Of a DNA stretch of 64,000 nt, positions 35,240 through 45,440 are shown one piece after another. The position numbers were made by a program, and so were the translations under genes. Each line of letters starts with the position of its first letter. The first letter of the stretch is position 1. The DNA comes from Delphinus delphis (Eukaryota > Chordata > Mammalia > Artiodactyla > Delphinidae): NCBI RefSeq assembly GCF_949987515.2, contig NC_082685.1, positions 31,434,668-31,498,667 on the forward strand. The letters run 5' to 3'. Below the pieces are notes generated by a model that was not told the origin of the DNA, did no database searches, and worked only from the letters and a program-made list of their open reading frames with translations.

Positions 35240-35370
35240 ACACAGATAAATGTTGGTGAGAATGTTGAGAAAAGAGAACCCTCCTACACTGTTGATGGGA
35301 ATGTAAATTGGTGCAGCCACTGTGGAAAACAGTATGCAGGTTTCTCAAAAATCTAAACACAGAATTACCA
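35240..35370 (+). repeat. Inverted 5' part of the same L1 (twin-priming structure)
   Basis: Sense L1 ORF2 text: 'gtgagaatgttgagaaaaga', 'ctacactgttgatgggaatg', 'tggtgcagccactgtggaaa', 'aaacacagaattaccat'. In L1 order this lies just 5' of the antisense piece at its left, so the two form one L1 with an inverted 5' end and a small deletion. It is then cut by the LTR starting at 35371. Confidence 0.8.
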
Positions 35371-35862
35371 TGACTGACCTCTGAATCATAGAGCTTAATC
35401 AGTAATTGCCTATGTGCTTCCTGCCCCTCCCCTACCTCACCTCCGCTGCCGCAGTCAGTGACTGTCCTAATCTTTAGATCAGAATGGCTCCACTACAGTA
35501 GTTTATCAAAGGGGAAACATCTGCCCCAAGATGGTTGTTAATGCCAGGGGGCTGTGAGAGATGTGCCCCTCTGCTGGTTTTCCTGGCAACTGAAGAGCCA
35601 ACCTGATGTCATTTCCCCCTAAACTGGTAACCTCATCTCCACAACCTCCCCAATAGTGAAGGAAGACTTCTGCCATGTCTTGCCTGTCACCTGCGGTGCA
35701 GGGTGGCAGGTTGGGGTGTCACTCCAGGACCTTGCTTCAGACATGTAAGGTCCTCTATCTGATAAACCCTTGATGTCTTGGTCGCTGACACGGGGTTCTT
35801 TCTTTGGTCTTGTGGCTGGGCAATTACAGGGCTTGCAGACCTGCAGGGTACAGCCCAACACA
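35371..35862 (+). mobile_element. Solo LTR with 5-bp target duplication
   Basis: A 492-bp unit begins TGACTGACC and ends CCCAACACA, flanked by the direct repeat TACCA at 35366-35370 and 35863-35867. It contains a 'gataaacccttg' polyadenylation-like spot and the 'cggggttctttctttggtct' region typical of U5 in class I (gamma-type) endogenous retroviruses. No internal viral genes remain, so it arose by LTR-LTR recombination. It sits in the inverted L1 segment and is therefore younger. The class assignment is from general LTR resemblance. Confidence 0.8.
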
Positions 35863-35867
35863 TACCA

Positions 35868-36109
35868 TATGCTATAATATCTGTGCTTTTTTTTAAATTG
35901 ACTGTATCCTTACTCTTCCTTCATCTTATTACTCTACCAAAATAAATCTTATGAAAGTCACACCATTCACATTGCTAAATTACATAGACAGTTCTTGGTC
36001 CTCCCTTTCATTCAGCATATAAGCAGCATTTTGTAAGGATGCTTATTCATTCCTTGAAATATTTCTTCGCTTGGCTTTAGGGACCTCAGCCCTCTCGTTC
36101 TCCTCAAAA
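35868..36109. other. Spacer, nothing recognised
   Basis: AT-rich, no ORF; the first few bases may be the end of the L1 interrupted by the solo LTR. Confidence 0.4.
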
Positions 36110-36640
36110 TACAAGGGCTATCTCTTTGCATTCTCTTCTATTAGTTTTTCCTCATTTCCTCAGGGCTCAGTTCCTATTCCTCTACATTCATTCCCTGTGG
36201 GATCTTATTCCGTCTTACTATTTTAAACATCATTTATATACTGGCAGCTCCTAAATTTCTATCTCCAGCCCATAGCTCTCCCTTGATTATCCAATTGTCT
36301 GCTCACCTTTGGAAATTTCATCCTAAACCTGTATCTTCCATGGAATCAATCAATGACAAATCCATCTTGTACCTGCTCAGATTAGAAACACTGTCTTCAT
36401 CCTCAAATCTTCTTTTTCCCCTTCTCACAGCCCATATCCATTAACCATTTCTGCTGGCTCTACCTTTAAAGTACACCCCAGATCTGATAACTTCCAACTC
36501 TTTTTACTGCTGTCATGCTAATTTGAGCCACCATTATTTCTCCCCTGTATTACTGCAATAGCTTATTAACTTGCCTCCTTGTTTTCATCTATACCCATTT
36601 GTAATCTACACAAAACAAAGCAGCCAAAATTGTCTTTAGA
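36110..36640 (+). repeat. L2 LINE, left piece (split by an L1)
   Basis: Plus-strand L2 order: 'gcagctcctaaatttctatc', 'tccagcccatagctctccct', 'ctgcctgc'-like 'caattgtctgctcacct', 'cttcatcctcaaatcttc', 'ttctgctggctctaccttta', 'ctgtattactgcaatagctt'. The L2 text stops near 36640 and continues at about 37590. Confidence 0.8.
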
Positions 36641-36644
36641 AAGT

Positions 36645-37565
36645 TTGTCACTCATTTTATTATTAATAATTAAAGCAAAAAACAAAGAATTAAGGCAAGA
36701 ATAAAGGCAAATTAAAACAAAAAGATAAACTGGAAAAATATTTGTAACAAATAAACTAAAGCCTATTCTTCCTAATATATTAAAGGCTGCTGAAGTTAAA
36801 AAGAAAAAAAGAACCAGCAACCTAATTTTAAACATAAGCAAAGGAAAGAAATAGACATTTAACAGGAAAAAAAAAAGAAACACAATTGTCCTATAGGTAT
36901 ATGAAACGATGCTCAATAATTCTCAAAAAGATAAATTCAAATTATATGTAATGTGATAGCTAATGAGAGTAAAGATGATGAAAGTTCAAAAAAGGATCTA
37001 GCGATCTCCATCAAAAGTATACACCTATAACCTCACAGAGCAACCTCAGCTCTGAGTATGTATTCATTTGAATACTACTTCACATGTATCAATATAAAAT
37101 TAAGCAGTTTTTCTGCAACATTGTTATAATAGCAAAAATTGGAAACAATTAGAAATAGGTCAATGCTAATTAAATGTGGTATATTCATACAATGGAATAG
37201 TATGCAGCTGTATAAAAATTAAAAATGACAGTAATCTCTATTTATTAATAGAGAACTCTCCAGAATACACAGTTAAATGAAAATAGGCAAGAAGGAACAT
37301 AGTAAATAAAGTAGACAAACATTGGTGTAAAAAGTGAGGCAGTAGTGATATAAATATATTTGTAAATCCTTTTATTTGTCTGAAGATAAACTTATATAAG
37401 AGCTAAAAAAAATGGTTCTGAAAATGCAGGTAAATCATGTGAATGCAGACAGGGATGAGAGCAAGAATTTGTAGTGTAAAACCGTTCTATGTCATCTTTA
37501 TCCATAAGCCACCTGAACATATCACGTATTCAAAAAAAATTTAAATACCGTAAATTCAATCACTT
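36645..37565 (+). repeat. Old L1 LINE inserted in the L2
   Basis: Plus-strand L1 order: 'aaaaatatttgtaacaaata', 'attcttcctaatatattaaa', 'aacctaattttaaacataag', 'gtatatgaaacgatgctcaa', 'ggtatattcatacaatggaa', 'atagtatgcagctgtataaa'. Ends in an A-rich stretch near 37540. L1M-type age. Confidence 0.75.
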
Positions 37566-37589
37566 CCCAAATTAAATCTCTTCATTAAC

Positions 37590-38185
37590 TTTGTACCTCA
37601 TTCGATGGGAAAAAAAAGAAGTCTGGATATTGGTCTACAAGATGGTCTGCATTCTCATCTCCACCGCCCCTCTCATCCTGTCTGCCACCATTACCCTCTT
37701 TGCATTAATCTGCTCAAAATACACTGACTTCCCTACTGCTCCCCAAAACAGCAAACACATTCCCACATCCAGACTTTTGCTTTCATTGCTTCTACTCCTT
37801 TTAAAACTCTTACCTCAGATATTTTGGGGGCTCCTCCTTTTCCCCTCCTTCTGGTATCTGCTCAAGTGCCATCTCATCAGCAATGCCTACATTTACTGCA
37901 TAAAGTAGTCTGTATAAAGCACCCTCCTACCTTGGCACCTCTATTCCTTTGATGCTGTTTTATCATGTTTTATCTAGCAGGGATCAACATTTGATGTATT
38001 ATAATTTTACTTTCTTTTTTTTTTTTTTTTTCCCCCATCTTTTCTCCCTCTACCTCCCCAGGATGTAAATTCTAAAACGACTTGGTTTTATTCCCTGGTG
38101 ATTTCTCAGTAGGAAAATCAACAGTACCTGGCACATAGGAGGCACTCCAAAAAATACTGCTTAAATGAATGAATGTTAGATACGT
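37590..38185 (+). repeat. L2 LINE, right piece with 3' end
   Basis: Continues the L2: 'ctgactttcccta'-like 'cactgacttccctactgctc', 'atctgctcaagtgccatctc', 'ccttggcacctctattcctt', 'ggatgtaaattctaaaacga', 'acagtacctggcacatagga', ending 'aatgaatgaatg', the L2 3' end. A T15-plus run at about 38016-38031 interrupts it. Confidence 0.8.
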
Positions 38186-39129
38186 AATCAAGCATAATCC
38201 TCCAATTTGCTCTATCAGAACAGTTCATTTACATTCCCACAGCACTACATATATTCTAGCCATGGATGTGGCAGTCATGGGCCTCAAGATCTTTGGAAGT
38301 GCTACATGGAGGGTGAAAATAGTGTGAACAAAGGATGTTTTTCTACAGCTTGAACCTAAGGAGCCCTTTGCTCCTCGCATGGGAGGACCATACAACCACA
38401 CAATTGTAGGAGAGAACCCAGTGAACAATATATGAATAGAGGGTCCAGATGAGACCTCCTATCCATTTTTTACCTCTTAGAACACAGGCTGGCTAGCTCT
38501 CAAACACTGCACAACCATTCCTGAAAACATAGCCTGAATCTACTCGGCGAAACAGAAGTTTTCTTCTCTGAAAATTCACAGAATCTTGATGCAACAGCCA
38601 AATAGTTCTATCGAGATGACCCACTGTTATCATTAAGCACTAATGTTGATACAGAAATCTTAAAACTGTGTACGCATAACTGTGTTAAGAAAATTGTATT
38701 TAAAATGTGTGCTTTGTGTATATAACTTAACCATACATTTTAAAACCTCTAATTGCTCTTTGCCTCTTGAGTGAGCTAAGCTACATGCTGAATAAGAAAG
38801 GCAGGTTTATTCCCCTCTCCTGGGGGCTCCCACTGTTTGATGATACCTTGTTTTTGTGCTTTAGCTTTAGTTTGAGAAGGAGGCAGGTAATCCTTTTCTT
38901 TCACTTGCCGTTCCAAATGAAACAGTGTGACTGTTCTTAAACTGCCTCTTATCTTTAGCTCTATCTGCATGACATTGCCCAGAACTTGCTTCTGCCCTCC
39001 CTCTTACTTCAGATCCCTGTTGTATGTGCCGACTTCACTGTCTTTAGAATGTGCATGTTCTATGGAAATCCCGGGAGTTCTTTCACACGGGGTTGCCTGT
39101 AGTTTTCTGACAATCTTGGCTACCCTGAA
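38186..39129. other. Unique-looking DNA, no gene found
   Basis: Better-balanced composition than the neighbours, but ORFs here (for example 38225-38428 minus and 38776-38970 minus) have no recognisable content. Confidence 0.4.
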
Positions 39130-39800
39130 TTTTTTCCTAAGCCTAGAGTCTTCCTTCTTTGTTTGCTCTTTTCAATTTTCTTCTCTCTTCCAGTCCTTTT
39201 ACTCTTCATTGGCCCAATGGGATCAGAATTTAACTTCTTCATTTCTAGTCTCCCCCTTCCCCACCCCCTTAATTAGTCCCCATATCTTCTTTGCTTGCCA
39301 TCAACCAGACTTTCAAGAATAACTCAAAATGGCAAAGGGTTAAGAAGCATAGTTAAATTTGGGCCACATAATCTAAGTTACTGGATTCATAGGAAGACAA
39401 ATTTGCACTGCCTCTGATTCTCTGAACAGGATTTTTATTTTTTTTAACTTCGGGCCTTTTCAATTATTCTTTTTATGTAAACTACTCTTCTTTCAGCTCT
39501 TTTCTTAATCACTCTTATCCTTTAAGTTTCAGCACAAATGTTGTCCCCTTAGAGAGGCTTTTACTGGCCACTCCATCTCAAGTTATTCTGTTTTATTACT
39601 CAGTGTATTGATTTCCTATGTAACACCAAAACGTATAAGCGTATTGCTTATCTATTTGACTACTTTATTATTCTCTAGCTTCCCCACTAGAATGATGTTT
39701 CCTAGAGAAATGAAATCTCGCTTTTTCACCCTCTCCCCATTGCATTCAAATCTAATTCAGAGGAACAGTACACACTCAATAAACCTTAATTGAATGATTT
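39130..39800 (+). repeat. L2 LINE 3' fragment
   Basis: Clearest from 39480: 'ctttcagctcttttcttaat', 'tttaagtttcagcacaaatg', 'ccttagagaggcttttactg', 'agcttccccactagaatgat', 'agtacacactcaataaacct'. The left part (39130-39480) is pyrimidine-rich and only weakly L2-like. The 131-codon open stretch 38927-39322 is probably chance. Confidence 0.6.
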
Positions 39801-39904
39801 AGTTGATTTCTTCCTTTTCCTCTCACATTACTACTTCAATCTAGTTATTCAAAAGTTGTTTTGTTTTCTTTGCTTGTTTCTTTTTAGCATTTGGGAATAT
39901 ATGT

Positions 39905-40340
39905 CTATTTTTTAAATAAGTTTTTATTGTGGTAAAAGGCACATAACATAAAATGCACCATCTTAACCATTTTTAAGTGTACAGTTTAGTGGTGGTTCCT
40001 AATGGTGTTCAGTCATCACCACCATCTATCTCCATAACCCTTTTCATCTTGAAAAACTGAAACTCTACACTCATTAAACAGTAACTCCCCATTCCCCTCA
40101 TAAAGCTCCTGGCAACTAGTATTCTGTTTCCTGTTTCTATGATTTTGACTACTCTAAGTACCTTGTATGACTGGAATCAGAGTATTTGTCTTTGTGACAG
40201 GCTTTTCTCACTTAGCATAATGTCCTCAAGGTTCATCCATTTTGGAGCATATGTCAGAATTTCTTTCCTTTTTAAGGCTGAATAATATCCCATGTTATAT
40301 ATATACTACACTTATCCATTTGTCCATGAACAGACACGGG
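39905..40340 (-). repeat. L1 LINE 3' UTR antisense, cut by an LTR
   Basis: Same antisense L1 3' UTR type as 24828: 'gtggtaaaaggcacataaca', 'accatttttaagtgtacagt', 'cagtcatcaccaccatctat', 'gcaactagtattctgtttcc', 'tgactactctaagtacctt', 'cacttagcataatgtcctca', 'ccatttgtccatgaacagac'. It stops at the LTR start. Confidence 0.8.
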
Positions 40341-40342
40341 TT

Positions 40343-40745
40343 TGTCAAAAACAAGACAAGAAGCCCAAGACGGAGTCAATATGCTAAGTCCCACATGAGC
40401 AAACCAAGACTTAATTACCATTTCGACTCTGTCAGAAATGTAATCTTAAACCACTCACTCAGGAACTGCCTGATCAGCACTAGTTAGGTGATCTGTCTAA
40501 TAGACGCCTGCCATTCCCTAAAGGAAAGTAACTTTGCAATAACTAACCCACATTTTTGCCAGTATAACTTTGTTCTCATTCCATTCTGCCTATAAAAGTT
40601 TTTCGTTTTGTACAGCTCCTTGGAGCTCCTTTCTATCTGCTAGATTGGATGCTTCCTGATTCAAATCAATTTTTGCTCAGATAAACTCTTACATGTTTAA
40701 TATGCCTCAGTTTATGCCTTAACAGTTCCTGTGTCAGAAGAGGAA
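40343..40745 (+). mobile_element. LTR (copy C, different family) with adjoining internal bases
   Basis: Starts TGTCAAAAACAAGACAAG and has an LTR promoter-like 'ctgcctataaaagtttttcg' (40590s), 'gtacagctccttggagctcc', and an R/U5-like end 'tatgccttaaca' at 40724. The following 'cctgtgtcagaagaggaaac' resembles a primer-binding site, so a few internal bases remain up to about 40800-40900 before the SINE T tract. No second LTR or viral gene is seen. Family not resolved. Confidence 0.6.
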
Positions 40746-40903
40746 ACTGAAGGAGACCCCTGACAGCCCCCAAGAGTAATGAAGTACCACACATAGGTAC
40801 CTGTTGAGCTCCTTAGCTTGCTGCTTTCTTGCTGCCTTGAGAGGTCATGAGTATGTCCCTCTAGGACCCTAGCTCTGCAGCTTTTGCATTACGAGCTGTG
40901 AGA

Positions 40904-41061
40904 TTTTTTTTTTTTTTTTTTTTTTTGCGGTACGCGGGCCTCTCACTGTTGTGGCCTCTCCCGTTGCGGAGCACAGGCCCCGGACGCCCAGGCTCAGCGG
41001 CCGTGGCTCACGGGCCCAGCCGCTCCGCGGCATGTGGGATCTTCCCGGACCGGGGCACGAA
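40904..41061 (-). mobile_element. 5'-truncated CHR-type SINE
   Basis: Minus-strand SINE with a T23 tract at the left (40904-40926), then 'gcggtacgcgggcctctcac' and 'cggagcacaggccccgg' through 'cggggcacgaa', where it stops. The tRNA-derived head (A and B boxes) is absent. It abuts antisense L1 3' UTR sequence directly. Confidence 0.85.
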
Positions 41062-41290
41062 TTTCGCCCCAGCTTACCCTTCCCTCTCCCACCCCGTGTC
41101 CTCACGTCCATTCTCTATGTCTACATCTTTATTCCTGCCCTGCAACTAGATTCATCAGTACCATTTTTTTTTCTTTTTTAGATTCTATATATGTGTGTTA
41201 GAATATGGTATTTGTTTTTCTCTTTCTGACTTACTTCACTCTGTATGACAGACTCTAGGTCCATCCACCTCATTACAAATAAGTCAATTT
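41062..41290 (-). repeat. L1 LINE 3' UTR/ORF2 end antisense, of a 5'-inverted copy
   Basis: Antisense L1 text: 'ctctcccaccccgtgtcctc', 'tctctatgtctacatcttta', 'tatggtatttgtttttctct', 'ctgacttacttcactctgta', 'aggtccatccacctcattac'. The usual L1 3' terminus to the left is missing; the SINE occupies its place. Confidence 0.8.
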
Positions 41291-41294
41291 AATT

Positions 41295-41545
41295 TCAAAA
41301 AATCTAGAAACAATAAATGCTGGAAAGGGTGTGGTGAAAACGGAACCCTCGTGCACTGCTGGTGGGAATGTAAATTGATACAGCCACTATGGAAAACAGT
41401 ATGGAGGTTCTTAAAAAACTAAAAATAGAAAGATCATATGGCCCAGCAATCCCACTACTGGGCATATACCCTGAGAAAACCATAATTCCAAAAGAGACAT
41501 GTAACACAACGTTCATTGCAGCACTATTTATAATTGCTATTGAAT
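41295..41545 (+). repeat. Inverted 5' part of the same L1 (second twin-priming case)
   Basis: Sense L1 ORF2 text: 'aataaatgctggaaagggtg', 'gtgcactgctggtgggaatg', 'acagccactatggaaaacag', 'cccagcaatcccactactgg', 'attgcagcactatttataat'. It is opposite in orientation to the piece on its left and derives from just upstream in L1, with roughly 100 bases of L1 missing between. Confidence 0.85.
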
Positions 41546-42034
41546 TCTATTCATTATTTTAAAGAAATCTCTCTAATAAAAGGCAAACCTCTCCTTATTT
41601 TTCTTTACAATTTAGTCTGTGTGAAAAGTTGGTCATTTAAAGCTTTTGTTTCCCATATAACTGGTCTCCTTGTTAAGTGCAACAAACCTAATAGGCTTTG
41701 TTGTGTTCTCTATTTCTAAATTCAGTTCAACACCGATGTTTATTGCTTTCCTACTCTTTTGAAGACTCAGAAGTAGGTGGTTTGAGGGGATACAAAAATG
41801 AACAAGCCACAATTACTTTGTTGATGGAGCATCAAATCTAGTGGAAGAGCTAAAATGTCCTCAAATAACTACATTAGAAAACATAATGTGATAAATACAA
41901 CCACAGAGCAACAAAGAACCTTAGCCAGATAGAGAAACGTGCTCAACTGCTGAGTGCCCAGGGCATATAGGGCTGACAAATGTTAGAGTAGCCCTTTCTA
42001 TTTGAAAATGACTGAGCCCTGTTATGAATTATCC
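41546..42034. other. No gene; ancient repeat trace
   Basis: About 41735-41950 ('atgtttattgctttcctact', 'gggatacaaaaatgaacaag', 'ctagtggaagagctaa') resembles a common ancient mammalian repeat. Otherwise unassigned. Confidence 0.4.
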
Positions 42035-42340
42035 CCCCCGCCAAAAGGAGAAATTTAGACACAGAGGCAAACATGCACAGAAGGAAACAATATGAAGACA
42101 CAGGGAGAAGATGCCCACGTGACCAGTGATGAATCTACAAGCCAAGGATTGTCAGCAAACACCAGAAGCCAGAGGAGGCAAGGAAGAATTCTCCCCTAGA
42201 GCGAGCCATTAGAAAGAGCATGGCTCTTCTGACACCTTGATTTCAGACTTCTAGCCTCCAGCACTGAGACAATAAATTTCTGTTGTTTAATTCACCCAGT
42301 TTTCATAATTTGTTAGGGCAGCCCTAGGAAACGGATAGAA
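42035..42340 (+). mobile_element. MLT1-like MaLR LTR, partial
   Basis: Plus-strand MLT1 wording: 'gaagacacagggagaagatg', 'ccagaagccagaggaggcaa', 'ctgacaccttgatttcagac', 'ttctagcctccagcactgag', 'acaataaatttctgttgttt', 'ctaggaaacggatagaa'. The 5' part is missing or decayed. Confidence 0.8.
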
Positions 42341-43444
42341 GTCCTAAACTCAACGTGATACTAAAGAAATATAAAAGTACCATGCACCAGGCAGGGACTT
42401 GGAAACTACCAACCATATTCTGATTATATTTCAATCTAATGCTAAGATTCTGATCTGTGGAAGTAAAGAACTGTCCAAGCACCCTTAATGTAAGACCATT
42501 TTTATGTATGCCATTTAAAAAGAGTTTACCGGCTACACTAGTATTTCTACTAGAAATCAAACTATCTACTGTTTATCTGCTTTTTGCTTTCACAAACAAA
42601 AACCAAGCAAACAAAAACTTCTCACGTTTGCAGTGCTGTACAGATGGTAGGCTTTGAAAAGTATTTTTTGTCAATTAACCCATAAAAATAGCATAAATTA
42701 CACTTTTCTTCAAATGGGCAAATGTTTGTCCCGGCTAACTCAAGTGTGTTGTTAAAACCAAATACAATAATGAGCATCAAAATGTTTAGAAATATTTAGT
42801 AAAGCACTAGGGAAATATATAAGGTATGATTACTGAGCAATTTAATCCATAAAATTTAAAAATACTCTTTAAAACATATGTTTACTTTAAATATTGACCA
42901 TGTCTTTAAAAAGGTATTTTACTTGAAAATGAAATCATTATTGAATAAGATTCACTTGCATGATTTCTCTTTATGCGTATCTAATTTTCACTAAAGAAAC
43001 CTGTTATTACTTAAAGGAGGGATTTATTCTGACATGAAAAAAATAAAAGACGATAAAAATGTGAGAGACTAAAAAAGACTCAGAGAAGAACAGGATACAA
43101 ATCTAACTAACTCTAAAATCACTGTTGTTTACAAAGAAATCTTTCCTTTGATTTACCTGGGGTGTGCATTAATCACATCTCAAAAAAACTCAGGAAAAGA
43201 AAAACAAAAATAACTAGAAAAGCAAAATGAGGGAATATTGATTTTCTTTGTTTCTCTGATTAGATGAGTTGGATGCCTATACTCCACTTTCTGAATTATT
43301 TATTCCAATTTGATTCAATGAGTATAATGTACAAATTCTTCCCTAGGTTAGACATTTGAGGGAATCACTATTAAAACTTGACACCCACCATCATTACCTG
43401 GACTAGTTGGAAAGACCTGGATTTTTTTAAAAAAAATAAAAACC
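42341..43444. other. AT-rich DNA, no gene or repeat recognised
   Basis: About 1.1 kb with no ORF of interest. Confidence 0.45.
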
Positions 43445-43449
43445 CAGTC

Positions 43450-43662
43450 GGGCTTCCCTGGTGGCGCAGTGGTTGAGAGTCTGCCTGCAGATACAGGTGG
43501 CACGTGTTTGTGCCCCGGTCTGGGAGGATCCCACATGCCGCGGAGCGGCTGGGCCCGTGAGCCATGGCCGCTGAGCCTGCGCGTCCGGAGCCTGTGCTCC
43601 GCAACGGGAGAGGCCGCAGCAGTGAGAGACCCTCGTACAGGAAAAAAAAAAAAAAAAAAAAA
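43450..43662 (+). mobile_element. CHR-type SINE, full length, A21 tail
   Basis: Starts 'gggcttccctggtggcgcag', with A-box 'tggcgcagtgg', core 'gcggagcggctgggcccgtg', end 'gagagaccctcgtacagg' and 21 A. Short direct repeat 'cagtc' at 43445-43449 and 43663-43667. Overlapping ORFs are artefacts. Confidence 0.92.
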
Positions 43663-43667
43663 CAGTC

Positions 43668-44220
43668 ACTTTTAACCTTGAACCCTGGTCTCTTGGAACT
43701 CTGGAACCAACTGGTTCCTCCTTTATTGATGTCCCTGACAATCATTGCTCAACTCCTTGCCTTCTTCTTTCTCTAATCACTACTTCCAAAAATGCAACTA
43801 CCTCCTTAACTTCTCTCCTAGATATTTCTAAAAACAACCAGTTTAGCCATCACTAATTACAGTCTCTCTCTTCTCCCATCTTGTACATATTCCCTTTCTC
43901 TGTGTTCAATTCTCTTTCCAAGAAAATCTAAGATGAAACCTAGCTTTCTTCTGATAGCAGATCACCCTTTAGAACAGGTAGCCTCTTCTCTCCAGTCCTC
44001 AGATTCCTGGCTAAGGAGGTGGGGTTGACATATTTTTGGATCCCCATTGTCAACTCTAGATAACCATGCAAAGTTATGCTAGAAATAGTAAGGTAATAGT
44101 GGCAGGATATGGTCAGTTTGCCAAAAACTATATTCTTCCAAAACCCGTTTCTTTCTTATTTCTATTTCTTAAAGGGAAGATATATAGTTTAATGGCTAAG
44201 ATTGAGACATTCCTACATTT
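43668..44220. other. No gene recognised
   Basis: C/T-rich, no clear repeat family. Confidence 0.4.
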
Positions 44221-44231
44221 TCTCATGACTC

Positions 44232-44384
44232 TTTTTTTTTTGCTCCGGACACGCAGGCTCAGCGGCCATGGCTCACGGGCCCAGACACTCCATGGCATGT
44301 GGGATCTTCCCGGACAGGAGCACGAACCCGTGTCCCCTGCATCGGCAGGTGGACTCTCAACCACTGCGCCACCAGGGAAGTCCC
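44232..44384 (-). mobile_element. CHR-type SINE lacking its 3' end but with target duplication
   Basis: Minus-strand SINE from 'gggacttccctggtggcgca' to the core near 'gtccggagc', followed directly by A10 (plus-strand T run 44232-44241). About 55 bases normally before the tail are missing. Direct repeats 'tctcatgactctt' (44221-44233) and 'tctcaagactctt' (44385-44397) differ at one base. Confidence 0.85.
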
Positions 44385-44397
44385 TCTCAAGACTCTT

Positions 44398-45189
44398 GAT
44401 GATGTACAATATATTGAAATTGTCAGGAGAAAAGGAAAGTAGTATGTTAGAAGAAAAAGTCAGAAAGGAATTCAAGGCAAAATTCTATCATTAATATATT
44501 GCTGACAAAGAAAATTGGGGGGAGAGTAATTTCTATCCGAATCTGTTGAAAAGTGTCCAAAGAATTTATTTTATTTCTATGGTAGGCTGAGTCTAAGCCA
44601 ATCTAAGATCCTGCAACATCTGGTCTGATTTAAGCCATGTGAACACTTAATGTAGCTAGAAAAAATATATTTTTGTGTGTAATTTACATGCTATTTCAGT
44701 CACTGAATAATGTTTTCTTTTTACAAGATTTTTTTTGAGACCTGGGTTTTACCATAGATAGATAAAATAGAGAAAGAGATATTTTAATATATAGCAATGC
44801 AATCTTCCCAAAGGCATACCTCACAAGTCCTAAGAAGTAATACTTATTTGATTATTCAAATAGTGTTGTGCATTGAATAGGTCTCCAAGTACACACTGGA
44901 GTTTGTTTTTAAAAATTAAAAAAAAAAATACAACTAATAGCCACCACAACAACCCAAGAAGGAAAAGTAATTTAGACCCACCAAGCTTATTTTAGGTGCT
45001 AATGGAGGAAATTAATTGCCAAGTTGGCAACCTACACAGTTATTGAACACAGGAATCTTGATAATTTGTGTATATCTCCAGAGTGCATCTGAGATTATTA
45101 GGATGTATAGCTAATGTTTTTCATATTCTCAGTGCATTAAACTTACTGTTTCTTGTATTAAATTAACAGTTTACTAATGACAGTTATCA
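44398..45189. other. No gene or repeat recognised
   Basis: AT-rich, short ORFs only. Confidence 0.4.
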
Positions 45190-45440
45190 AATAAAATAAA
45201 ACTATTTGCCAGCCATTAGTCTATGTCCTAGATAATTGGTGTCAATTAGCCCTTGTAACAATCCAAGGAGGTGGTATTTATCTCCGTTGGTTTATTTCCA
45301 TTTATATAAATGATAAGACTTTAGTTATCAGCATAAACAAACAAACAGCAACAAACATTATTCTGAAAAGGAAGGAAACAGGAGTAAGTGGTGGCAAGTC
45401 CTACCCAAGGTCACACAGCTTGGTACCCATCTAACAATGG
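45190..45440 (-). repeat. MIR SINE antisense, interrupted
   Basis: Antisense MIR wording: 'cagccattagtctatgtcct', 'aacaatccaaggaggtggta', 'tacccaaggtcacacagctt'; an A-rich (CAAA)n stretch at about 45332-45357 splits it. Confidence 0.55.

Noticed and set aside
38927..39322. 131-codon plus-strand ORF rich in Ser, Phe and Leu
   Set aside because: Pyrimidine-rich DNA next to an L2 fragment gives Ser/Phe/Leu-rich chance ORFs; no recognised motif.
43371..43776. ORFs of 104-124 codons on the minus strand and 70 codons on the plus strand
   Set aside because: They run through the CHR SINE and its poly(A) tail and have no independent coding signal.
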